A stretch of DNA of 47,616 bases. It comes from an uncultured Sutterella sp. (GTDB taxonomy: Bacteria > Pseudomonadota > Gammaproteobacteria > Burkholderiales > Burkholderiaceae_F). This document shows positions 25,931 through 35,268 of the stretch, piece by piece (position 1 is the first letter of the stretch; each line of letters begins with the position of its first letter). Location: assembly GCA_937906995.1 (NCBI GenBank), contig CALESB010000009.1, forward strand, positions 1 through 47,616, read 5' to 3'. The translations under genes and the position numbers were made by a program. Below the pieces are notes generated by a model, which searched no databases, was not told the origin of the DNA, and saw nothing but the letters and a program-made list of their open reading frames with translations.

Positions 25931-28624
25931 GTGCCACATTCACTTTTTTCAAAATCATTTAAAACGCTACCCAAAGCTAAGCGTCTTTGTCGTCAGTTAC
26001 GTCTGCACACCCAACGCGCTTTCCGTGCCACGCAAAAGAATTTAGGGATAGAGGAAAACTCTCATTTCCTACAGTCTCACCGCGTTCGTATCGATCGTTT
26101 CGGGTCGCTTTTACCCTTTGGCAAAGAGCTCTCCGACAGTATTTTCTCAATTGTTGAAAGCGAAGGTGATTCCTTAGAGGCTCTTGGCTACGTATTAGAG
26201 ATAAGCCCACAAACGGGTGCGAGCATGGAATTGGCGCACCACTTAGAAAGCCTCATCAGTAGTGATTTGCCCAGTGGCACTGGCGTACAAGTCTCGCTTT
26301 TTGCCTCCCCTGACATTGATTGGGCGAGCAAAGCCTATTGCTATAGTCGCACTCCCGCTTGTGTCGCCTCAGAAAAGTTAATCTCTCAAGCACAAGTGTT
26401 GGAGTCATTAGCGATACACCGAGCACACTTTCTTCAGTCTGGCACTCACCAAGACCTCGTTAATGGTGAGCCTTTTCGCATTCGACACTTTCGTGCCTGG
26501 ATCTCTGTAACGATTCCAGTAAAAAAGCATTCCTCTGACCTTTTTGTACAAATACAAAAGGTCAAAACGCTGCGCACGCGTCATATCGCCACGCTAAAAA
26601 CCTTTCATTTGTATGCCTTTACTTGGAACGCCAATACTCTGCGCAGAACCCTTGCTCACTTTGTAAATCCACAAAAGTTCTTTTTAGGAACGAAAAACGA
26701 TGCGTTTCATGAGCTCGATCACAGCTGTGCCAATCCCCACGATCGACTTGCCGATCAAGTGGTGGCTCGTGACACTCAAATCAAAATCCTTGAAAACGGT
26801 ATTCGTTTTGAGAGCAACTCAAAAAACGGCGAAAGTGTTTGCGCGATTGGTTTATCCGTACAAGGCTACCCTTCTGACTATGCTTTGCCCTTAGTGCAAA
26901 CGTGGTTAGGAAGCGATAAAGAAAACATTCCCTGCCCCTTTCTTTTAACAACCGCGATTCACTTTCCGGATTATGAAAAAACAAAGTCGCATGCCAATCT
27001 TATGGCGGCCCGCAGTAAGCAAATAGCCACAAGCGAAGTTGCTCATTATCTACCGAGCCTTAAAAAACGCGCCCAAGACTATGAAGTGGTCACGGAAGAG
27101 TACGCTAAAAATGGCGCTTTAGTACAAGTCGTTCATCAAGCCTTACTTTTTGCGCCAATGGGTTCAGAGCCTCAAGCCATTGAAGCCATGCGCTCTGTCA
27201 TGAAAAGCGCTCACTTGGAGGTGACGGAAGACCGTTGCATGCATCTGCAAGCGTTTTTGGCGAGCCTACCGATGACGCTCACTCCTACATTTGCGAGCGA
27301 CATTAAGCTTGCTCGCCGCTTTACGACCAAAACGCTCACAAGTCTTTGTCATATGGTGCCGATTCTTGCTGAATTTACGGGCTCTGGAGCTCGCGATAAT
27401 GAAGAAAGCCTTACGCCCCTTTTGCTTCTCAATGGCCGCCATGGGCAAATCACCCCCATTGACCCATTTGCCAATAGTGGCAATTTCAACGCTATCATCG
27501 TGGGTTCTTCCGGTTCCGGAAAAAGCGCTCTTACCAATGACTTAATTACCGGCAATTTAGGTACCGGTGGCAAAACCTACGTGATTGATGTTGGTGGCTC
27601 TTACAGAAAGCTCTCTCATTTGCTCGGTGGGCAATGGATTGAGTACACGAAAGACCAATACTTGGTCATTAATCCTTTTGAGTTGGTTCGCGATATCTCC
27701 GACGATATGGGTTACTTAATGCCCATTTTGGTCGAAATGGTCTCTCCGAACGAGAACTTATGTGACTATTCATACAGTGTCTTGCGAGATCATGTTGCGT
27801 ACATCCTGCGACAAGCTCACGAAGAGAAGCGTTTAGCTCAAATTGACGATTTGGTTGAAAGCCTTCAACGAGGTATTAGAAACCCATTGATCGAAAACAC
27901 AGAGACGAACGAACCTGATCAACGCATATTGGATTTGGCGACACAATTGTCAGCCTTTGCAAGTAACGGCCTCTACGGTCACTACTTCACCGGCCACAGC
28001 ACCGTGAACTTTACCTCCAACTTTATGGTCTTGGAGTTAGAAGGGTTAAAGAGTCGCAAGAACTTACAAAGCGTTGTGCTTCTTTGTTTGATTTTTTTGA
28101 TTTATCAAGAATTAAACAATGGTGATTTGACCCAACCGAAAATGGTTGTCATTGATGAAGCTTGGGATTTATTGTCACATAAACACGCAGAAAAATTTAT
28201 CGAAACCGGTTACCGTCGTGCCCGTAAGCAAAATGCCTCTTTTATCACCATTACTCAGTCCTTTGCGGACTACTACCAAAATGATACGGCGTTAGCAGCA
28301 TTAGCCAATGCGGACCTCCGTTTCATTTTGCGCCAAAAGCCCGATTCCATCGATTTTCTCGAGAAAGAAAAAAAGATTTCTTTAAGCCCTTGGGAAATAC
28401 GGGCGATTAAATCGCTTCGCTTAAAAGAAGAAGCGTATGCCGAGTGTCTATTTATGAGTCCGGACACACCATCGGCCGTCTTACAAATTCGCTTTGATGC
28501 GTTCTCGCGCCTCTTGTACTCCACGAAAGCCTCAGACATGGCTCGTATTCAAACCCTCATGCAAAAGGGCTTCAGTCTCCAAGAGGCGATTTTAGAGATC
28601 ATCCGAAGTCAACAAAAAGCCTAA
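25931..28624 (+). CDS. traC: TraC, VirB4-family transfer ATPase
   Basis: An 897-aa cytoplasmic ATPase that powers pilus assembly. Walker A is GSSGSGKS (about residues 525-532) and Walker B is MVVIDEAWDLL (about 738-748), followed by the FITITQSFADYY segment of the VirB4 family. The N-terminal domain (1-450) mediates contact with other channel parts. The start is GTG at 25931 with GAAAGGGAC ahead. Length and motif spacing are normal, so this ATPase should be functional. Confidence 0.93.
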   Translation: MPHSLFSKSFKTLPKAKRLCRQLRLHTQRAFRATQKNLGIEENSHFLQSHRVRIDRFGSLLPFGKELSDSIFSIVESEGDSLEALGYVLEISPQTGASMELAHHLESLISSDLPSGTGVQVSLFASPDIDWASKAYCYSRTPACVASEKLISQAQVLESLAIHRAHFLQSGTHQDLVNGEPFRIRHFRAWISVTIPVKKHSSDLFVQIQKVKTLRTRHIATLKTFHLYAFTWNANTLRRTLAHFVNPQKFFLGTKNDAFHELDHSCANPHDRLADQVVARDTQIKILENGIRFESNSKNGESVCAIGLSVQGYPSDYALPLVQTWLGSDKENIPCPFLLTTAIHFPDYEKTKSHANLMAARSKQIATSEVAHYLPSLKKRAQDYEVVTEEYAKNGALVQVVHQALLFAPMGSEPQAIEAMRSVMKSAHLEVTEDRCMHLQAFLASLPMTLTPTFASDIKLARRFTTKTLTSLCHMVPILAEFTGSGARDNEESLTPLLLLNGRHGQITPIDPFANSGNFNAIIVGSSGSGKSALTNDLITGNLGTGGKTYVIDVGGSYRKLSHLLGGQWIEYTKDQYLVINPFELVRDISDDMGYLMPILVEMVSPNENLCDYSYSVLRDHVAYILRQAHEEKRLAQIDDLVESLQRGIRNPLIENTETNEPDQRILDLATQLSAFASNGLYGHYFTGHSTVNFTSNFMVLELEGLKSRKNLQSVVLLCLIFLIYQELNNGDLTQPKMVVIDEAWDLLSHKHAEKFIETGYRRARKQNASFITITQSFADYYQNDTALAALANADLRFILRQKPDSIDFLEKEKKISLSPWEIRAIKSLRLKEEAYAECLFMSPDTPSAVLQIRFDAFSRLLYSTKASDMARIQTLMQKGFSLQEAILEIIRSQQKA

Positions 28625-28636
28625 AGGAAGTCACGG

Positions 28637-28957
28637 ATGACCGATTTCAATCGCTTATTTAATGACCACGCTGATCACGAGGGCTTTGCCATTGACACGC
28701 CTGAACCACCAGGCACGCATTGGTTTGAAGCGTTTCTTGAAGCTTCTAACCACTTCCCTGAAAAACTTCAAAAGGCGCTTTCAGCTTTGCACGACAAGCA
28801 TCACGCCACCCTTGTCACGAAAGGCGTCTTAGCACAAGAAGCTGAAGTCCTTGACTTAACCCCAGAGCTTTTTACCCTCATGGGCATTGAACCTCAAGCG
28901 ACTCGCCAAGCTCATGAAGCGCTGCGAAAAAGTCTTTTTCAACGCGAGCGTCATTAA
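28637..28957 (+). CDS. Small unknown protein between traC and the S26 peptidase
   Basis: A 106-aa soluble, acidic, His-containing protein I do not recognise. It has no signal peptide or membrane helix and should be mostly helical (LQKALSALHDKHHATLV, LMGIEPQATRQAHEAL). A good AAGGAAG ribosome site and the tight spacing (12 bp after traC) argue that it is real. Small uncharacterised genes occur at this place in SXT/IncA/C-type operons. Confidence 0.65.
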   Translation: MTDFNRLFNDHADHEGFAIDTPEPPGTHWFEAFLEASNHFPEKLQKALSALHDKHHATLVTKGVLAQEAEVLDLTPELFTLMGIEPQATRQAHEALRKSLFQRERH

Positions 28958-28969
28958 TCAGAAACGGTA

Positions 28970-29515
28970 TTGACCACGAACATGAATCTGACTTACTACA
29001 AACAAAATGCGCTTTGCCTAAAAAGCGCTTTAATCAAGCTAGCTAAAACGCACGGTTTGACGCTTTTGCTTGCCATAGCCTTTCTTTTAACGATTACCCA
29101 TCGCTATCAGTTGGCACTTAATTTGACCGAAAGCCTTCCGCAGACTCTTTTTTTAATCGATAAAGAAGACCATGCTTTGGCTCGCAACGACTATTTTGCT
29201 TTTCGTTGGACTCAAGGCGGCCCCATTCCCAACGGCATTATTGTGGTTAAGCAAGTTAAAGGCGTCACCGGTGACGTTATTGGTCAACGCATCATTGATA
29301 AGAACGCTTATATCACTATCAATGATGAGCCCGTTGCCAAACTCAAAGCCCGTGCCCGAAGCGGTGACGTTCTTGTTCCCATCCGCCCCACCCAACTCAC
29401 CCGTGGGGAGTTCTTTGCCTATGCGCCCCACCCCGATAGCCTTGATAGTCGCTATGCCTTAACGGGCGTTATTAAAGCCTCCCAAATCGTGGGACGCGCC
29501 TATCCCCTTTTCTAA
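28970..29515 (+). CDS. trhF: Conjugative signal peptidase, S26 family (TrhF/TraF type)
   Basis: A 181-aa inner-membrane serine peptidase. One N-terminal helix (about residues 26-44) is followed by the S26 pattern: ESLPQTLFLI with the nucleophile Ser, IVVKQVKGVTGDVI with the general-base Lys, and HPDSLDSRYALTGVI near the C-terminus. Relatives mature the prepilin or other transfer proteins. The coordinates given use a TTG-type start; ATG at 28982 is equally plausible and loses four residues. Confidence 0.85.
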   Translation: MTTNMNLTYYKQNALCLKSALIKLAKTHGLTLLLAIAFLLTITHRYQLALNLTESLPQTLFLIDKEDHALARNDYFAFRWTQGGPIPNGIIVVKQVKGVTGDVIGQRIIDKNAYITINDEPVAKLKARARSGDVLVPIRPTQLTRGEFFAYAPHPDSLDSRYALTGVIKASQIVGRAYPLF

Positions 29516-29543
29516 TTCAAAGTCTCTTTGGAAATTTCATTCA

Positions 29544-30164
29544 ATGCGAGTCGTCCTTTTATTTCTTTTGATTTGTCACTTGAGCATCAGTCCCTTATGG
29601 GTGAGTGCACAAACAAGCAAGACGCTAAACGTTGAAAGCGACGTGTTGGGTCCGCTTTACCCAATCGTTGAGCCTAATTTACTCACGATGCTTGAAAAGC
29701 ATGCGCAAGAATCCACGACCGACACGCAATCTCGCTTTCATGAAGTGCGCCGCAAGCTTGAAAATTGGTCAAATCACCCGATCGGACAAACCCTGCCTGT
29801 GGCACCCCAATATATTCGAAAGCATTACCCCACCAATGAATCCGTCAAACACTATCTCCCCGAAGACTATCGACGTGACTGGCTTTTTATTGATACGCAG
29901 GATCAAATGCAACTCAAACTCGCAAAGCACTTCCTTGAAAATTGCTCTCGTAGCGATCGTTGTCGCATTGTCGTCGTTCATGGGGAACTCAAAGCTACGC
30001 GCGAACGCTTAAAAACCCCTCTTTGGTTTGATCAAGGAGCAAAACTCACAAAGCAACTGCACATTACGCATGTCCCCACCTTGGTGACATTAACGCGTAA
30101 AGCGATTGTCACTCACGCTGCTCCCGTCAAAGGCTTTCCTTTAGAAAAGGCGCTTGCATCATGA
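29544..30164 (+). CDS. traW: Pilus assembly protein TraW
   Basis: A 206-aa periplasmic protein with a signal peptide (ending near WVSA|QT) and the TraW hallmark GPLYPIVEPNLL just inside the mature part. The C-terminal half (WLFIDTQDQMQL, HITHVPTLVTL) resembles the thioredoxin-like TrbC/TraW fold. TraW works with TraU and TrbC in pilus biogenesis. Its stop overlaps the traU start (ATGA), implying coupled translation. Confidence 0.87.
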   Translation: MRVVLLFLLICHLSISPLWVSAQTSKTLNVESDVLGPLYPIVEPNLLTMLEKHAQESTTDTQSRFHEVRRKLENWSNHPIGQTLPVAPQYIRKHYPTNESVKHYLPEDYRRDWLFIDTQDQMQLKLAKHFLENCSRSDRCRIVVVHGELKATRERLKTPLWFDQGAKLTKQLHITHVPTLVTLTRKAIVTHAAPVKGFPLEKALAS

Positions 30165-31210
30165 CAAGCCGTGTTCATCGCTTCTTAAAAGCACTGAGAA
30201 TCGCTTGTCTGACTGGGTTTATGAGTGCCATGTCTGTGCAATGTCTCGCAAGCCAGAGCTGCCACGGTCGGATCACCAACCCCGTAACCGACGTCTGTTG
30301 GGAGTGCGTTTTCCCCATCACCCTTGGCAACAACGTAAGTCTTTCTAACAGTACCTTCACGGACGTTAAAACCGATGCGGATCCCTTTTGTGCTTGTGCT
30401 GGGAAAGCGTCTGTCACCCTGGGGCTAAATATTGGATTTTGGGAGCCCATTCGAACCATTGAAATTGTGCGTCGTCCGTTTTGCTTTCCCTCTTTAGGTG
30501 GAATGCAACTGACTGACGCTCACTGGGCACCAGCGCATGGCAGAACCCCCTCGCCTAAAGTGAGAGGTCATCGAACGAGTTTTTACCAAGTGCATTGGTA
30601 CCACACGCCGTGGCTTTATCTTCTCGAAATTCTTTTAGATACCAGGTGTCTTGAGCAGTCCCCTTGGGATCTCGCTTATATGACCGAACTTGATCCCTTG
30701 TGGGATGACGCACTCACGAGTTTTCTTCTTAATCCCGATGTGGCGCTCTTTGCCAATCCGATCGCTATCGGCGCCTGTGCCATGGACTGCGTTGCCGCAA
30801 CGACTCACTTACCCATCAATAGCCTTTATTGGTGCGGTGGGTGTGCGGGCTCACTTTTTCCGCTTACCGGTTGGGTCGCTAGCCACATTACCGATGAGCA
30901 AGCTTTTAGCCTTTTAATTCAACGCTTCACCCTCAAAATGCATCGTGAAGGTCTTCTTTGGCGCCAATGGGGCAAAGATGGACAGTGCGCTGCTCAACTG
31001 GAGTGGACCATGAGTAAAGACGTCTACCGCACGCAAATGCTTTGGCCTTCACGCCAAACGCAAAACCGTTGCTGCCGACCTTTCGGTGAAGAAACCGCCA
31101 CATTTGCCATCGGTGGCACAACACCTCCTGTAACCGGTGAAGATGGTGCCTACCTCATTTGGCGTCGTCGAGACTGCTGCCAAGGCATGAATTTAGGAGA
31201 ACTCAAGTGA
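30161..31210 (+). CDS. traU: Mating/pilus protein TraU
   Basis: A 349-aa Cys-rich periplasmic protein needed for F-type DNA transfer. The mature N-terminus shows the family signature CHGRITNPVTDVCWECVFPI. Further Cys-containing stretches are CACAGKASVTLG, CAMDCVAATTH, LYWCGGCAGSLFPL and QNRCCRPFGE, and the C-terminus has WRRRDCCQG. The many Cys explain the DsbC gene in the operon. It overlaps traW upstream and trbC downstream. Confidence 0.92.
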   Translation: MTSRVHRFLKALRIACLTGFMSAMSVQCLASQSCHGRITNPVTDVCWECVFPITLGNNVSLSNSTFTDVKTDADPFCACAGKASVTLGLNIGFWEPIRTIEIVRRPFCFPSLGGMQLTDAHWAPAHGRTPSPKVRGHRTSFYQVHWYHTPWLYLLEILLDTRCLEQSPWDLAYMTELDPLWDDALTSFLLNPDVALFANPIAIGACAMDCVAATTHLPINSLYWCGGCAGSLFPLTGWVASHITDEQAFSLLIQRFTLKMHREGLLWRQWGKDGQCAAQLEWTMSKDVYRTQMLWPSRQTQNRCCRPFGEETATFAIGGTTPPVTGEDGAYLIWRRRDCCQGMNLGELK

Positions 31211-31848
31211 TACATCCCCTTAAAACCAGTGTGACCCTGATGTTTGCGCTTTTGACTTTCGGTGCAAGCGCTCAAAGCATGGATAGCATCGTCGACATTA
31301 ATAAGGAGGTTCGCCAAGCCCAAGCCCTTTTAGATACCCTCTCAACTTCGCCAACAGCTGACTGGGATATTTTCGTTGCGATCTCTAAAAGCATCCCCAA
31401 AAGTTCACTCGAGCGTCTTTCGCAAGATGCAGCGATAGCCAACCTTCCCTTGGTGCTTCAAGGTGTTGGCATTGAACCTCCTGCTCAAGAGCAAAAAGGT
31501 ACGATGCTAGAAACCTACGGCAAACATTGGGTAGCTCGCCACCTAGAAGACTGGACCTTTGTCACGCAAAAAGGTGCCACGCTTCAAATCGATCCCGTGC
31601 GTTTTACAAAGGCACGCATCTTCGATGTGCCACAAGTGATTCTAATGAAGCGCTGCAATCAAGGCACAAGCTGCGAGGCGACACCACTTGTTTTTCGAGC
31701 TCGAGGTGATGTCACACTTGACTACGCTATCAATGAGCTTAGAAAAACGCTTAGCGAGCAACCAAATACCTTGTCAGAAAAAGACCAAGTCTCGGCCTTA
31801 AAGCTCTTAGAGGTGCTCTGCCATCGTCTTGAAGGGAAAGCGTCATGA
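31207..31848 (+). CDS. trbC: F-type pilus assembly protein TrbC
   Basis: A periplasmic protein of about 213 aa starting at GTG 31207, which overlaps the traU stop. The signal peptide ends near GASA|QS. The mature part has a helical N-terminal region and a thioredoxin-like C-terminal region (IDPVRFTKARIFDVPQVILM) typical of the F-type TrbC family, which interacts with TraW and TraU. A longer frame from 31159 would lie inside traU and lose the signal peptide position. The stop overlaps the next start (ATGA). Confidence 0.83.
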   Translation: MIHPLKTSVTLMFALLTFGASAQSMDSIVDINKEVRQAQALLDTLSTSPTADWDIFVAISKSIPKSSLERLSQDAAIANLPLVLQGVGIEPPAQEQKGTMLETYGKHWVARHLEDWTFVTQKGATLQIDPVRFTKARIFDVPQVILMKRCNQGTSCEATPLVFRARGDVTLDYAINELRKTLSEQPNTLSEKDQVSALKLLEVLCHRLEGKAS

Positions 31849-32996
31849 GTAAAGTCGCGTATTTTTTAAGTGGCTGGCTCATCTTCTCTTCCACCCCACA
31901 AGCATTAACTCTTCAAGAAGCCGCCCAGGCTGCACAAAGTGTCGCAACGCCTTCCTATGGCGAGATCCTCACGCATGAAAAACGTGTTGAGACCTTACCC
32001 CCTGATGCTATTGGCAATACAAGCGAATTAGAAAAACTCAAGGGTAACGACGGCATGGGCGATATCCTGACACCCGCTACTAACAAAACCAATGCTTGCC
32101 TCAAAGCGGGTAACCCCGAATGCTTGGCCATTCAAGTCGTTAAAAAGAACGCTGCAATAGCGCCCGATTTGGACTCAGGTCTTGCCGATGATATCCACAA
32201 GGGCTATCAGGATATTGTTGGTAATGCCGACGAAATTACGGAGGGTGGTAGCGACATTGTGTCATCCGAAATTCACTGTGAAACGGTTGAAACGGTCATT
32301 CCCGGTCGATCCGAAATTGAAGTTTGTGATGAAGGCACAGGTGCAACATCGCTTACCTGCACTCAAGGGTGGGAAATGAGTGAAAAACTCAACATCCTCT
32401 ATCACTGTGCCTTGCAGTCAACCAGTAGCAGCCAAGTCTGCACCATCGAACGCAAAGTGCACTCGCACGTTGATGTGATTGCTTCGTGTCTTGCCACACC
32501 CGCTCAAGTTGATAGTCAAAGCTGTCGCTTTTATAACGATGCCGACATTGATGTGGTGTTTCCCTATCAATGCCCAATCAAAGAAAGTGCTTCCCAAACC
32601 CAAACATGCATTAAAACACTTTCGGTTGAAGTAATCCCCGCCTGCGATACGACTTTTATCTCCAACACGTCCATGAAGGTGTTTAAAGAAGTCGGCTACA
32701 ACGCATCAACGCGCTACCAGAGTTTGCGCGTTGAACAATCGTGCTCAGACACGTTTAAACCGATTCGTATCCGCTTTGGCTCTCGCACCGTTGGACAATT
32801 TAGTGAAATTCCTCAGACTGTGAATCTCACCTACATTCTTAATTTTGTTGCCACTATCGTTAAAGATGGCAACGGCTACCTCATCACTTTAACCAATGTC
32901 GATCAAGGTCAAGGCACTCGCACCATCCAAACTCGCCACCCCATTTTGAGTAAACAAATTCAAGAGATCGATCACTTCAAGGAGACGTGCCAATGA
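31845..32996 (+). CDS. traN: TraN N-terminal-like protein (first half of a split traN)
   Basis: A 383-aa exported Cys-rich protein. The signal peptide (ending near PQALT) is followed by LQEAAQAAQSVA and YGEIL segments, then Cys-paired blocks (CETVETVIPGRSEIEVC, CALQSTSSSQVCTIE, CRFYNDADIDVVFPYQC). The content and order match the N-terminal and middle part of long SXT/IncA/C-type TraN, the outer-membrane mating-pair stabilisation protein. It ends at a normal stop that overlaps the start of the next Cys-rich gene (ATGA). The two together have about the length of one long TraN. Confidence 0.72.
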   Translation: MSKVAYFLSGWLIFSSTPQALTLQEAAQAAQSVATPSYGEILTHEKRVETLPPDAIGNTSELEKLKGNDGMGDILTPATNKTNACLKAGNPECLAIQVVKKNAAIAPDLDSGLADDIHKGYQDIVGNADEITEGGSDIVSSEIHCETVETVIPGRSEIEVCDEGTGATSLTCTQGWEMSEKLNILYHCALQSTSSSQVCTIERKVHSHVDVIASCLATPAQVDSQSCRFYNDADIDVVFPYQCPIKESASQTQTCIKTLSVEVIPACDTTFISNTSMKVFKEVGYNASTRYQSLRVEQSCSDTFKPIRIRFGSRTVGQFSEIPQTVNLTYILNFVATIVKDGNGYLITLTNVDQGQGTRTIQTRHPILSKQIQEIDHFKETCQ

Positions 32997-35257
32997 AAGC
33001 GCTCCCCTTGTGCCTAATTTGCTCTGCGATTCTGGTTCAAACATTAGTGAACACCGCTAAAGCCTCCTCTTGTACAGTAACAGAATCGCTCTGCACGCAA
33101 GGCCCTGAAACACGTCTTATCAATAACGTTCTTGTTTATCGAGATTGTTGGCAATGGCAAGAAAAAAAGACCTGCACAGAGGGCGACAACCAAAACTTCT
33201 GTGCGCCGCTTGAAGCTATAGCAACATGCAAAGAAAAAAGCAGTATTTGCTCTGAGAGCCTTTTGCCTGGAAGCTGCGCGGTCACCACGAAAACCTTTCT
33301 CTGTGAGGATAAGCTTGATACGTTGCCTGCTGAAGTCACCCCTTTAGCGCCCAACATCAAAGTCACTGATCACTGGGTTTTACAGGGTGATTGCGCTATG
33401 AATGAAACGTGTACAGCACCAGTTGAAATTTGTACTCGGCCTGATGAAGTACGCGTGATTGATGGCATCTCTGTTACCTTAGCCTGTGGAGAAAAAGAAA
33501 AAAGTGCTCAGTGCGAAATAGTACCAGCCAATCCGTCTTGCACACTTTTAGAAAACGTTGGATGCAAGAAAGACCCTCCATCGTCTGAGCCCCTTGCCAA
33601 GTACGAAGAGCGGTTTGCCTGCCATGAAAAAACGCCTCTTCCCGTGCATCCCGACATTCATATCGTGGATAAACGCGCGGTTCTCGATCGTATTGAAATC
33701 CTTCAAAACACTTGCGAGAGCACTTTAGGGTGTGAAATTGAAAAGTCGACCTGCTTAGAAAATGACAAAGCCTTTCCTAATGTTTGTCTCAAAGAAGAGC
33801 AATTAAAGGTTTGTCATGGCTCGACAGACCCTCGCTCTTGTGATGCGCTTGTCGCATTAGGTTGCAAAGAAGAAAAACCAGCTCCCAATGATCGCCTCTT
33901 AGCCTTTCGTTGCGTAAGTGAACTCTCACCACTTCCCAGTCACATCACAGAAATGGATCGTGAGTCCATTTATACCGACATGACAGAAACAAATACCTGT
34001 CCAGTGACATCTGCCCCAGAAAAGCACCTAACGGATGCTAGCTCACTCGCAAGCAAAGCTAGCTGTCAAGAAGCGCAGAAGATCTGCATTGAAGGCCCTG
34101 AAACGCGCGTCGTCAATGGTCAACCCATCTACAAAGACTGTTGGCGCTACGAAGTTCGTCTCGTGTGCGAAAACGATCAAAACTTAAGTACCTGTGAAGC
34201 TCTTGAAAACGATAAAAATTGCCAATGGATAAGCTCCACGTGTTTATCCATGAAGCCCGATGGAACGTGTGACTGGTCCACGAAAACCTACTCTTGCATC
34301 GTAACGCCAGATCAAACCGTTTCTGAGGAGCGGTGCACTCAAACTGTCTGTCAATTTGGCCTATGCACCGGTAAAGACGACACCCCCAATACGCAATTAG
34401 GCGATACGCTCAGCAAGCTTGAGCTTGCCCGTCAAGCGGCCGTTTACGGTGACTATGAAAACTTGCGCTTTTTCTCTGGTGAAGCCAACACCTGTCGCAA
34501 TAAATTAGGAGGTGTCTCCTGCTGTCGTGGCAAAGTTCGTGGCAACACCACCAATAGCGCCAAACTCAATGCCTCCTACATCTTTGCAAAAGACGTGGCT
34601 CAAGAAACCATCAAAACCTTGGGCTCGGCCTTTGTCAACGACGTCTTAGCCAATCATGATGAGCTTGCTCAAATCATGACAAAGCTCTACGGGGAGGCTT
34701 CCGCAGGTGCCTACTCCCCCAATCTCTCTTACTACGGATTATCGGTTTCCTATGGCGCAAACGGTCTTTCCTTTAACTTTAGTCCAACGACCTTTTTTGC
34801 CATGATTGCCCTGGAGGTTGCCACTGACTATCTGTCTTGCACGCAAGAAGAGCAAGCCTTGCAACTCAAACGCGGCTCTGACCTTTGCCACTACATTGGT
34901 AGCACCTGCACCGAATATAACCTCGGGCGCTGCCAAACCAAAACAGAAGTGCACTGTTGCTTTAATTCTGGCTTAGCGCGTCTTGTTCAAGAAGCCGCTC
35001 ACGCGCAACTCGGGCTTTCTTGGGGAACCCCTACAGCTCCGGCTTGCACAGGACTTTCTGCTCATGAATTTGCCCAAGTCGACTTGGGCAAAGTGAATTT
35101 AGATGAGCTCTTAGCCGTCATGAATCAAAACGCCAAAACGCCTGACGTTCACCGCGTCAAGATTCGTGCTCAAAAGCGCCAATCCACCATTGATCCCAAT
35201 CACCCCTACGCCCCAATGCCAACAAAAGACGGTGTTTGCACGGGCAATGCTTGTTAG
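32993..35257 (+). CDS. traN: TraN C-terminal-like mating-pair stabilisation protein with duplicated Cys-rich module
   Basis: A protein of about 754 aa starting at ATG 32993 with its own signal peptide (ending TAKA|SS). It contains some 60 Cys residues. Two modules begin alike: CTQGPETRLINNVLVYRDCW (near residue 36) and CIEGPETRVVNGQPIYKDCW (near residue 365). Each is followed by a similar Cys pattern ending in TKTxxC. The C-terminal 300 residues (NTCRNKLGGVSCCRGKVRG, CTEYNLGRCQTKTEVHCCFNSGLARLVQ) match the conserved TraN C-terminus. It should sit in the outer membrane and contact recipient cells. Confidence 0.83.
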   Translation: MKALPLCLICSAILVQTLVNTAKASSCTVTESLCTQGPETRLINNVLVYRDCWQWQEKKTCTEGDNQNFCAPLEAIATCKEKSSICSESLLPGSCAVTTKTFLCEDKLDTLPAEVTPLAPNIKVTDHWVLQGDCAMNETCTAPVEICTRPDEVRVIDGISVTLACGEKEKSAQCEIVPANPSCTLLENVGCKKDPPSSEPLAKYEERFACHEKTPLPVHPDIHIVDKRAVLDRIEILQNTCESTLGCEIEKSTCLENDKAFPNVCLKEEQLKVCHGSTDPRSCDALVALGCKEEKPAPNDRLLAFRCVSELSPLPSHITEMDRESIYTDMTETNTCPVTSAPEKHLTDASSLASKASCQEAQKICIEGPETRVVNGQPIYKDCWRYEVRLVCENDQNLSTCEALENDKNCQWISSTCLSMKPDGTCDWSTKTYSCIVTPDQTVSEERCTQTVCQFGLCTGKDDTPNTQLGDTLSKLELARQAAVYGDYENLRFFSGEANTCRNKLGGVSCCRGKVRGNTTNSAKLNASYIFAKDVAQETIKTLGSAFVNDVLANHDELAQIMTKLYGEASAGAYSPNLSYYGLSVSYGANGLSFNFSPTTFFAMIALEVATDYLSCTQEEQALQLKRGSDLCHYIGSTCTEYNLGRCQTKTEVHCCFNSGLARLVQEAAHAQLGLSWGTPTAPACTGLSAHEFAQVDLGKVNLDELLAVMNQNAKTPDVHRVKIRAQKRQSTIDPNHPYAPMPTKDGVCTGNAC

Positions 35258-35268
35258 AGACTCAAAAA

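Noticed and set aside
28970..29515. Calling this gene the thioredoxin-like TraF
   Set aside because: It has the Ser/Lys pattern of S26 peptidases. The thioredoxin-like F-type TraF is the separate gene at 35269-36051.
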